64,000 nt of DNA from Brachionus plicatilis (taxonomy: Eukaryota; Rotifera; Eurotatoria; Ploima; Brachionidae), in NCBI GenBank assembly GCA_010279815.1, contig QEOQ01000670.1, forward strand, positions 64,716 to 128,715, given 5' to 3'. A program made the position numbers and the translations under genes. Below, one piece after another: positions 33,046-44,284 of this stretch; the first letter of the stretch is position 1; each line of letters opens with the position of its first letter. The notes beneath the pieces are model-generated. The model was given only the letters and a program-made list of their open reading frames with translations, made no database searches and was not told the DNA's origin.

Positions 33046-34380
33046 TGACAATTAATTGTAGTTTTAAGTTAACTTGTTTTTCGTGCAATCTTGGTCTTTC
33101 ATATCATTTGGCAAAACCTTCAGTTTTAATCTACGGCTAACAAAATGTATCCCGAGTGTGATTTTTCATAAAAATGGCTTGACTCATTTTTCTACTTAAA
33201 TTATTTTTTTGTTCATTTTTTTGTTTAAGACAGAGCACAAAGAGTATATTTAAAAAAATTTATGTATTTTTTTTTTAATTTGTTTATTTTTTATATTAAT
33301 AGGAAAATGTTTCTATATCTCCTAATTTTCGTTTAGTTTCGATTTAAATCTCAATCAATCGAAAGTTTATTTTTATAAATTTGTCAATTAAAATAAAAAT
33401 TAATTTTTAGAGTGAGTTTACCTTGGTCCTGAGAAAAAAATGGTCAACGACTAGTTGTTTCCCATTAATTTAAACCGATTTGGCTGTTAAGTTCTAACTG
33501 GACTTTTTTTTGTTTTGAATTTTGAATAATCGTGGATATTCTTATTTAATTTTTGTTGTTTTTTTTTTAATTTTGCAATTTGTTTCGGCAAAAGTCCGTA
33601 ACTTATAAAAAGACGAATTTTTCTATTTCGTTCTTTTATTTTATTTTGATTTTTGTGTTTTTTTCGGCTATAAATTTGATTTAATAGTGTTTTTGAACAA
33701 GCTTATATTTTTTGTTTTCCATTATTTGTGTCAAAAATTTATCCTTTTTAAACTTAACCAATTATTGAGTATATTTTTAAAAATTTTAATAAAAAATTTA
33801 TCATTTTAAAATTTTTATTATTCATCAAATTAATGAGTACAATTTTTGCTAAAATAAAATTTAAAATTTTTTTTTGTAATTTTAAAGCTATTTTAAAATA
33901 TTAACCACTAAAAAATTTTTTAGATAATACATATCTAAAGAAAATTTAATTAAAAAAATATATAAAAATTATTTAAATTACTAAGATTTTGAATTTCCCT
34001 GATACATAAAATCAAATAAATTAATTTACACATTGAACACGAAAATTGCTTCAAATAAAAACACAATTCATACAAAAGACTTATTTTGTCATCATTTAAA
34101 ATAAATTGGCATACAATTAATCTTCTTTCAAAAATTACAAAAAAATTTACAAACCTTTCAAATGATATTATTTATTAAATGATTTTTAAAAAATTACAAG
34201 ACCTAAATTAAAATAAATCATGTGGTGTAGACAAGCTTCATCGGTCATTGCTTAAAAACTGTGCAGAAGCCTTTACTGTTTACTGTTAATTTTGAATTAA
34301 GAGTTAAGAATAGTGGTCCAATAGCGATGGAAGCTTCCATTTAGGTAAAAATCTATACATTTTTCAATCTTCTGTTCTTT

Positions 34381-34750
34381 ATAAATTAAGGTTTTGTGAA
34401 ATTCAGTACAAAATGATACAAAGAACAGAAAAGAATGTAAAAAAATTAAATAACTTTTTTTCTAAAAGTTTAATATTAATTCTGTGGATGTAGAATGGTG
34501 CAACATTCAAAGTTGCATCAAATATCAAGGTCTGCTAAATTTGCAGAGTTTAGCAGAAATTAAATTTCAATATAATCGAGCGTGGTGCATTTTGCAGAGA
34601 TTTGCACATCATTAGCAGACTTTTAGAGTTGATGCAACTTTGAATGTTGCGCCATCCACAGAATTAATATTAAACTTTTTTAAAAAAAGCTATTTAATTT
34701 TTTTACTTGGCTCTGTTTTTTTGTACTCAACTTCACAAAACCATAAATTA
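34381..34750. mobile_element. Foldback element with arms of about 140 bp
   Basis: The left arm runs through AAGGTTTTGTGAA, GTACAAAATGATACAAAGAA, AAAAAATTAAATAACTTTTT, TTTAATATTAATTCTGTGGA and GCAACATTCAAAGTTGCATC. The right arm is its reverse complement at roughly 85-90% identity and ends near 34750. The roughly 90-bp centre holds a further GCAGAGTTTAGCAGA / TCTGCTAAATTTGC mirror. No ORF. Confidence 0.75.
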
Positions 34751-35599
34751 ATATGATCAAGTAAATATATCCTATTTTGTTAAGTTTTAAATCGCTGCTT
34801 CAATTTTGTCTCTACCATTTGTGCCATTCTACTCTCCCGGATTTCTTTTGAACACCTTTGATCAATGAGATGCAATATTTCAGATCATTGATTTATATCT
34901 CATGAAAGACTGTATTTTAATTGATTATCAATTGATGAATAAACAGCTGATTTTAAAATTTAGCTTGATTGCAGCTTTTTATTTGAGTCACACTAAATTC
35001 AATTGGTTTTAAAAAAATTAATTTTTGTTACATTTTTTTTAATTTTGCTGATTTTATTATGACTAAAAAATAAATTTATCACTTGAAAATTAATATTTAA
35101 TTAATATTAATATAATTAATTATTTAATTAATTTATCTGTTAAATAAGTGTTATTTTTTAATTTATTATATAATTAACTATTATCTATTAGGCATGATTA
35201 CTAATGTATGGCATTCGATCAGATAAAATAAAAAAATTATGCTAAAAATATATGAGACACATTTTAAAGCACTAATATAATAAAATTAAATAAGGAAATT
35301 TTTTTTCCTCTTTTGCTTTTAAAAAAATTTTAAATTATAAAATTTCTTGAATTCTTAAAAAAATATTAAATTCCAAAATCGCTCATCAATGTGTATTTAG
35401 CACATTTTTCGTTTGTTTTCAATAACTAATTAATATATTGCACCCTTTCTTTTGTTTAAGCTCCCCTCAAAAATTTATTTTTACAAGACTCTATTTCTTT
35501 TAAAAATTAAATAAATGCATACATTAAATTCAAATTCCATTAGTCACTTGAAATTTTCCTCAATCAAAAGACAAATTTAACAATTTATAAATTTCAGAA

Positions 35600-37201
<1,602 letters not shown>

Positions 37202-38358
37202 AAGAATCAATTTAACTTTAATTAATATCATTTTTGTGTAGATTTTGATTGATAATACAAATGTTGGTTGATCTAAAATATTTTAATAAACTTTTTAAAA
37301 ATGCTTTAAATTTAATTATTTTAATTGATATAATAATTGTTTTTTCCAATTATATTTTAATAAATATTGACTTTGGGGTTTAAATCAATTTTGAATTGAA
37401 AAAAATTAATTAAATAGAATTTCAAAATTTTTATATAACCATTTTTTATTCCTACAATCTAATTATTAAATTTTGAAAGACCAAAATTCAAATTATTAAA
37501 CTGTAGGGACCTTTTTTGGTAACTATAATTTTGAAAATTAAGTCAAGATTGATTTGAATTTTTTTTTTAATTCACAAAATAAACTTTACCAAATTTTTGA
37601 AAAAAATTAAAAATTTTATCTTTTAAATGTTTTTTAACGATTTAATGGACTTTTTTGTACAAAATTTTCCATTTAAAAGTAAATTAAGTTCAAAAAGTTA
37701 AGAATATATTTTCAATTTTATTATTCAATAATTTGAATATAAACAAATATTTTTAAAAATCTTTCGAATCTATTTACACATCAGTTTTTAGTGTTCTCAA
37801 TTACCTTATAGTCCTGAGATCTTAATAATTCTGATTTGGTCTGAAAAATATGATGATTAGATTATTGAACTAAAAAATGGTTGAGGAAAAATTTAGAAGC
37901 TTCATCCAAAGGCTTGGAAAAATAATTCTCAAATTTTTATAAAATTTTATCTATAAAAAAAAAGTTGCCACATTAGTTGAAAATTTTAATATTTTTCACA
38001 TATTTAACTTAAAATTTTAAAATTTTTTTGTTCAGTTACCGCCACATTTTTTAAATTTAAATTCATTAAAAACATCAACAGAACCTAGTCGCTATATCCC
38101 ATTAGTTACATAGATAACACCAATAATTCCACGCATTTCCAAATTATCTCAATTCTTTAATTCCTTAAAATAATGTTAAAAAACATACAATCTAAATTAT
38201 CTAACAAACAAAAATGTTCAAAAAAAATTTATTTTTCAAGCCTTTAATTTAGAAATAAATTTAAAATATATAAAAATTCGAATTTTAAAAGTAAAGATAT
38301 AATGAACAAGACACTCCATCAAATGGATATCCAAAAATAAATGAGATAACATAAATAA
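37202..38358. other. Spacer between convergent cathepsin D and FAF1 genes
   Basis: Low-complexity A/T, no ORF of interest. It should contain both 3' UTRs. Confidence 0.4.
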
Positions 38359-40512
38359 TTAGGATCTTTCTTCAAGAGTCAATGTCTCTTGCGGGTACAA
38401 TTTTAACTCATGAATAGTTTTGCCATAATCTTCAACAGTCAAGTCTTTTCTTGGCCAAGAGGACAAGAGCTTGTATTGCTCGATAAAGAATCCATGTCCG
38501 GTAACAAAATCTATTACCGATTTGAGTTTGTTGTCAATGAAAAATTTTCGCTGAACAAATTCTCCATCTGGAAGACGGAATCGAATGCGAGTTACTTGAG
38601 AAGTGGGCGCATAGTCGCCCGGTTCCTCTGGTAAGTTGTCCATAGCATACTTTTTTCTATTTAGCTTTTCCTCTATCTTAATCCGCTCTTTCTCGGCCTC
38701 GGCCTCAGCTTCTCGCCTCATTTTTTGCTCTTCTTCCAATTGTCTTTGCCGCTTCGCCTTGTCCACTTCCAAGCTCTCTTGGTAGGCAGCATCCTGCTCG
38801 CGTTTTATCTTCTCCCTTTCATCGCGGCTCTGCTCGTCCCGCTCATCGCTAATTCTCTGCATCTCAAACATTTCATAGGCCTGCATCAGTCTATTCATCA
38901 TTTGGTCATTAGTCGAGTCGCCTTGAATAATGGCAGCCACTTCGTTGCTTCCCCTCACTCTAGTCACTATCAACAAAACCGGCAGTCTTTCTTTCAGGGC
39001 CCTCAAACTGCTCGTAAACACACTGCCCAAATGTCTGGAGCATTTTTCATTGAAAAATTCCTCAAATTTTTTGCCAGTCAAGTCCCAGGGCCAGACCACA
39101 AAATTAGCGCCCAGAAAAGTGACCACATTTTCGTCACACAAAGCCTTTGAGCAGAATATGTTATGAAAAATAGTCTTGTCACTGTGCAGATAGATTGCTA
39201 GCAATTTTCGCTCCTTTGCCGGACACATCAGTGCTTCCTGGATGGCATCCTCCAGTCGGCCGATAAAAAAAAGCGGAGTCATAGGTCCATAGCGGACAGA
39301 AAACTCCTCATTAAACGCACTGGTGCACTGAAGTTCTTCACTGGGGTCCATTTCATTTGAAATTAGGGGCTTTGGCCTCTTTATGGTCGAGTCTTCACTA
39401 ATAAAATTTTCCTCCATTTCATCTGTGATATCCTCATCAAAAGACTCATTTTCCTGAGTGTCCATCTGTTCAGTTGGTTGCATTATTTCCGGCTTGGTGA
39501 TTGTCAACAAATCGCTCAATCCATTTGCCTCAAAATCGCTCAGTGTAACCACAAAGCCTATTTTTATGACTTCTTCTGATGGGCTCAATTTAGAGCTTTT
39601 CGACTCTTTGTTTGTCAATTGATCTAAATTTTTTTTTATCTGTGCCAAGCTGGTCTGATCTTCGACCAGTGAATTGAGTGATAGTTCAAAAATTTTCTCA
39701 TCTTCAATAAATTGGTGAAAAGAGTCCAGGCTGTTGCAATTTTTGAGGTCTTCCAAGTTACTTTCGTCCTTGAAGTAGAACCATTCCTGATTATTGACAA
39801 TGCTGTTGGTCAACTTGGACAGAGATCGTCGAATTTCAATAAAAGAAGTGTCAGGATCAAATTTAATGCGAAATGTTCTGTCAGGTTGGCCATTGTTTTC
39901 CATGACAAGACTAGTTGATTGATTTATGAATTTTATTTGACCAGATGGATGGACTAGCTTGATGTGTACCTCGTAGGTTTTGGAGTCGTAGCCATTTAAA
40001 TAGTTGGACGAAGAAGGCGCCTGTGAGTCCTTGGAAGTGTTTGTCACATGTAAGGTTATTTCTCCCGGTAAATTAAGATCATGGAGCTTCATAGAGTCCA
40101 TCACTACTATGGACTTGTTCAGCCATCCGCTCAAATACTGCTTTTCAGCAGGCACTTGTATTTTTTCATTTATTAAATTTTTGATTGTGCCAACAGTCTG
40201 GTTTTCTGGCACATGAAGTTGAAATTTTTGCTCAAGGTATTCGATGTTGAAGGTAATGAGGCGTTTGGGTTCGGGCATGGGCAAGGGAGCAGGTATTTCG
40301 GTGATGTCATGAGATGGTGGTTCGTAGATGGGCTCGTAGACAGGACTTTCTGCCCGCGTCAAGCCAGATCCGCTGAAGAATGACTGGACTGCCTGGTCTA
40401 TGTCCCAGTTTGTCGACTCTAGAATTGCCTGACACTGCTCGAAGTCGTCCAGATGAGTTATCTCTTGAAATAGGGCCAGCTTCTGATCCTTGTCCTCACA
40501 TTCTCCATTCAT
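38359..40512 (-). CDS. FAF1: FAS-associated factor 1 (UBA-UBL-UAS-UBX)
   Basis: A single 717-codon exon. A UBA-like helical bundle lies at about 8-47 (TNWDIDQAVQSFF). Ubiquitin-like segments follow near 85-157 (ITFNIEYLEQKFQLHVPENQ) and 180-285. A UAS thioredoxin-like domain spans about 402-540 (GPLTPLFFIG-like start, ATYLHSDKT-like LLAIYLHSDKTIFHNIF, GANFVVWPWDL). A glutamate/arginine coiled coil runs about 555-618. The UBX domain at 636-715 contains RIRFRLPDGEFVQRKFF and SSWPRKDLTVEDY. FAF1 recruits p97/VCP through UBX and ubiquitinated clients through UBA, in ERAD, replisome unloading and death signalling. It is intronless here, unlike most neighbours, though nothing else suggests a retrocopy. 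Codons are richer in G/C than the surrounding DNA. Confidence 0.95.
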   Translation of the reverse strand: MNGECEDKDQKLALFQEITHLDDFEQCQAILESTNWDIDQAVQSFFSGSGLTRAESPVYEPIYEPPSHDITEIPAPLPMPEPKRLITFNIEYLEQKFQLHVPENQTVGTIKNLINEKIQVPAEKQYLSGWLNKSIVVMDSMKLHDLNLPGEITLHVTNTSKDSQAPSSSNYLNGYDSKTYEVHIKLVHPSGQIKFINQSTSLVMENNGQPDRTFRIKFDPDTSFIEIRRSLSKLTNSIVNNQEWFYFKDESNLEDLKNCNSLDSFHQFIEDEKIFELSLNSLVEDQTSLAQIKKNLDQLTNKESKSSKLSPSEEVIKIGFVVTLSDFEANGLSDLLTITKPEIMQPTEQMDTQENESFDEDITDEMEENFISEDSTIKRPKPLISNEMDPSEELQCTSAFNEEFSVRYGPMTPLFFIGRLEDAIQEALMCPAKERKLLAIYLHSDKTIFHNIFCSKALCDENVVTFLGANFVVWPWDLTGKKFEEFFNEKCSRHLGSVFTSSLRALKERLPVLLIVTRVRGSNEVAAIIQGDSTNDQMMNRLMQAYEMFEMQRISDERDEQSRDEREKIKREQDAAYQESLEVDKAKRQRQLEEEQKMRREAEAEAEKERIKIEEKLNRKKYAMDNLPEEPGDYAPTSQVTRIRFRLPDGEFVQRKFFIDNKLKSVIDFVTGHGFFIEQYKLLSSWPRKDLTVEDYGKTIHELKLYPQETLTLEERS

Positions 40513-41575
40513 TTTTTCTTATTTTTTTTAAATTATAATGCTAAATTGAATAGGAACTGCGTACACTTGGATATATTTATATTAAAATTGTTCGTAAAAT
40601 AACTTAGTTTTGATAATTTATTTTTGTTGAGAAATAAAAAATATTTTATAAAAAAAAAAAACGAAATTTAACATAATATTATATAATTTTATATTGATTT
40701 TATTTGCAAATATTTTAACTAATTTTTACTATTCTTTGTCTGTGGAACCATAACAACTGTTAAAAATCCCGATTTTTAATTTAAATATTCTTTATTTTAA
40801 TTGATTTAAAATTTTTTTATTTGAAAATTTAAAAAATTATTATGGAATATTTTTAGTCGGTTCCGAATCAAATTTTTACTGAAAATTTAACCAAACTTTT
40901 AGATCATAGACGAAATTAATCATCATTCTTTTTAAATTTACGCAAATAGATAAATTTTGATCACGGTTGCATTTTATTTCGTAATTATAATCAATTTATT
41001 ATAAATAATGATTATTTTAGCAAAAATTTTTTTTGCCAGATATTCAATCAAATTTTAGCTGAAAATCTGATAATTTTATCAGAAAATTTGAAAATTTTGA
41101 TTTTTCTTGTTAAAAAAAATACAAAAAATCTTTGTTTAGATTTATTTTTAAACTAAATAAAAGATAAATGGGTTATGCAATTAAAAACTGGTGATTCAAA
41201 ATAACTAGAACTTGTTCCATTTAAACAAAAACAAAATAAAAATAGACAGATTCATTTTAATTATTTCATGACCAATTCCGTTTCGGTATGAATCGCTTGA
41301 GTGATATTTTTCCTCGTCGAGCATATAAACTTTGAAATATTAAATTGCCAAAATCTGGATAAATTTCCTGGAAAATGAATAATAATTTCTAAACATACAA
41401 ATTTACGCTCGGATGAAAGCAGAAAATATTTATTTTTTACTTTAATTTTCAAAAAGAAGATATTTTTGTCATTTTTTTATTATTATTTTGTTTAAAATTT
41501 ATTGAAAACATATATAGAAACTAAATGTAAAGTTCATGAATTTAATTGATTTAAAATTTTTGTTTTTTGGTCAAG
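40513..41575. other. Divergent intergenic region between FAF1 and RASGEF1
   Basis: About 1.06 kb of A/T-rich DNA that must hold both promoters. No motif can be assigned. The minus-strand frame at 41261-41452 has weak composition and no family match. Confidence 0.4.
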
Positions 41576-44164
41576 ATGAATGAAATGGAAGAAAAGCCAG
41601 CCACTTTCGATCATCTGACAATGCTGCTGATGAGCTCAGACCTTATTCTTTTTGACGTAATTTAGCCTTAATTTTTTTTTTAATTTTAAAAATTTCCTAA
41701 ATAGAAATCCTTTGTTTTCACCTTTTTTTTGTCTTCCAGAGTTTTTACGAGTCCCAATGATCTACTAATAAAAATTCTAGAGAAAACATTTTATTACATG
41801 CTCCATCATAAAAATCTGACTCAAGTATTTTGAAAAAAAATTTCAAAATTTTTTCTAAATTTGAAATTAAGACTGTTGTCAAAAAGTGCATTAGTAGATT
41901 TATTTTTATTCTAAATCAATGGATTCGAGGTTTTCCATCAGATTTTCGTGACGTGGATGTTATCTGTACCTTGAGATCTATTCAAGACAAATTTAGCTCG
42001 TTAGATGACTCATTTGGTAATGATTTTGATCATCTGTTTTCATTTGTAGCCAAACAGGTAAAAAAATTTTAACAAGAAGCCCTGAAAAAAATTTATTGTT
42101 GCAAAGATATCAAATATTGAATCATTTGAAAAGAATTTGATTCATATTCACCAAGAATCAATCAAAAAATTAAACAAAAAATTATCAGATGTAGGCAAGT
42201 TTTTTTTCAATTTTTTTTATTAATTAAATTATTTTAATAGTTAAATATTCTGGATGTATGCGATGCTCCGTCAGCATTGGCCAACCAATTAACCTGCATA
42301 GAATTGGAACGAGTTAAAAATGTTGGCGCTGAAGAATTTTTAAACTTTTACATGACTAGCCAGTCAAGCAAGATTCCACCAAGTTCCCAATCGGTACAAA
42401 TTTCAGATGTGTGCAAGAAAAATTTCCGTGTTTATCTAAATGAGCTGAAACAAGCGTGCCAAACAGATATTCTAATTGAAAAAACAAAATACACCGATTC
42501 TTCATTCAAGCGTACTTCGAATCTGCTTGCCTATATCTCCTGGTTCAATCGTGTCAGCTGGCTTGTGTGCACTGAAATTGTCAAGATTTCGGATTTGGAA
42601 AAAAGAGTTAAGATTGTTGATTTTTTTATTGATACAGCCCTTTACTGCTACAGAGTTAGAAATTATAACTCTCTTATGGCCATTATAAGTAAATTTCTAA
42701 TAAAATCAATTACATTTTTAAAGAACATATTTTTTGGTAGCAGCTAATTATATTGTTTCGTATCTAATTTTAATTATGAAAAAAGATAAATTATTTGAGA
42801 AAAACGATATTTATTTTTATAAGCATATATTTGTTTTTTGGTAGCAGCTAATTAAATCACATGAAAAAAAAAAACAAAATCAAAGATACAGTGCCGATTT
42901 GACAAGTGGATTTCTGGTAATTTTACGTAAAAATTAGTAAAAATTAAAAGGCCAAAAAAAAGCTCAATTTTTTGAATTTTTTATTATTTTCCATTTTTAC
43001 CTAAATTTACGTAAAAATTAGTAAATAATAGTAAAAAAAGTAACTTTTGGTAAAATTCAACATATTAATAGGAACTAATTTTTTAAAATTTATTAGAAAA
43101 TAATAAAAAATTCAAAAATTGAGCTTTTTTGGCCTTTTCATTTTTACTAATTTCTACGTAAATTAACGTAAAATTACCAGAAATCCACTTGTCATGCTAC
43201 TTGATCAGTTATACTTAGAGGTATGAATGTCATTTTATTATTTATTTTTCTTGTAATTAAATTAAATGTTATCTTTTAATTGACAATATTTATATACTGA
43301 AGAATACAATTATCTGCTAATCAATTTATTTTGCTACTAAGAAAAATAATTTTCTACAATATTTTTATCTACTAAAAATTAGATACTTTAAAATATAATT
43401 AGCTGCTACCAAAAAACTGAGCCCATTTTTAAATTGTATTTTAGCTGGCTTACAATCTTATCCGACATCAAGACTCAAAGAAACAGTAAGAAATAGGAAT
43501 TATGATTTTTTTTTTAATTATTTTTTCAAGTGGAACTATGTAGACAAAAATAAATGGAACAAGTTGGTCTATTTTTCAGATCCCTTGAACAACTATCGCA
43601 ATTACCGTAATTTATTTAAAAAAAATAAACAGAAAAAACCGGATAAACTCATTGTGAGAAATTAAAATTTTTTTTTTTTTTTAATTTTTTTATTGAAGAT
43701 TCCAGCATTTTCAATAATAATGAAAGATTTAAATTTTTATTTCAATAATATTTCGACGATGACAAAAAAAAACTTTATAGGAATATCGGTAATTTGGTCA
43801 AAATATTTTCACAGAATTAAAAAGAAACTTTTTTCTGCAGAAATTTTGGGAAGTATCAAAATATATATTGGAAAATTTAAATAAGCAAAATATGGATCAA
43901 GTAAATTTAATTAAAATAAATAAATTTTTACTTTTAGTTTAATTGGATTTAATTCAAAGCCCAATTTTCCCAACAATGCCTATATTTCCAATTATTTGCT
44001 CACCGAACCATTGCTAAGAGAAGACTGTAATCAGCAGAAATTATTTTATTTTCTTATCTAAGTTTATTATTAAAGCTTGCTTGTATTTATCATTCAAATG
44101 CGAAAAACCCATCAATGGATCTGAGCTTAATAGACAAAAAAATTTGTGGTATGCTAAAAATTAA
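41576..44164 (+). CDS. RASGEF1: RASGEF1-family Ras guanine nucleotide exchange factor
   Basis: Eleven exons (41576-41656, 41705-41824, 41872-42057, 42107-42190, 42241-42688, 43445-43485, 43531-43653, 43699-43788, 43841-43900, 43960-44026, 44076-44164) keep phase and give 462 residues, like RASGEF1A/B/C. A REM (RasGEF_N) domain covers about 28-130 (FVFTFFLSSRVFTSPNDLLI). The catalytic CDC25 domain starts near 158 with LNILDVCDAPSALANQLTCI, then AYISWFNRVSWLVCTEIV, YNSLMAIITGLQSYPTSRLK, FWEVSKYILENLN. The family acts on Rap2/Ras. The first exon follows TTTTTTGGTCAAG, a possible trans-splice acceptor. Six of ten introns end in AAG. Intron 5 is swollen by nested MITEs. The C terminus ends 121 bp before the convergent receptor gene. 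Confidence 0.92.
42730..43416. mobile_element. MITE family D, outer element in RASGEF1 intron 5
   Basis: The ends are perfect 24-bp inverted repeats beginning TTTTTTGGTAGCAGCTAATT (42730-42753 and 43393-43416). A direct extra copy of the terminal phrase lies at about 42834-42852. The TTTTTGGT...CAnCTAA pattern resembles the termini of the element at 61924-62213. Removing 42730-43416 leaves a 69-bp intron. Confidence 0.75.
42900..43193. mobile_element. MITE family C, nested inside the family D element
   Basis: GACAAGTGGATTTCTGGTAA at 42900 and its inverted copy ending at 43193 start long arms (about 120-140 bp) through TTTTACGTAAAAATTAG and AAAAGGCCAAAAAA...GCTCAATTTTT. Just left lies TACAGTGCCGATTT, similar to the TACAGTGGTGATT terminus of the element at 61522, so the true left end may be about 42888. 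The interior has TTACGTAAA texture shared with 61255-61500. Confidence 0.7.
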
Positions 44165-44284
44165 TATTGTAGATTAAATTAAAATTTATTTTTCAAGTGA
44201 GAAATTATCGACAGTAAAATAATATTTTTTTTATGACAATTAAAGCAAATAAAAAAATTAGTCTAAATCATGGCTTTTAAATAT

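Larger units (their letters stand above)
32809..35599. other. CELF 3' UTR and intergenic DNA
   Basis: No gene is seen. It holds a 3' UTR hairpin at 32927-33045 and a foldback element at 34381-34750. T-rich tracts between 33240 and 33700 could include the CELF polyadenylation region. Confidence 0.4.

Noticed and set aside
38725..39150. 141-codon plus-strand ORF opposite FAF1
   Set aside because: Antisense shadow of FAF1; no family resemblance.
41261..41452. 63-codon minus-strand ORF between FAF1 and RASGEF1
   Set aside because: Weak composition, no family resemblance, no joinable exon.
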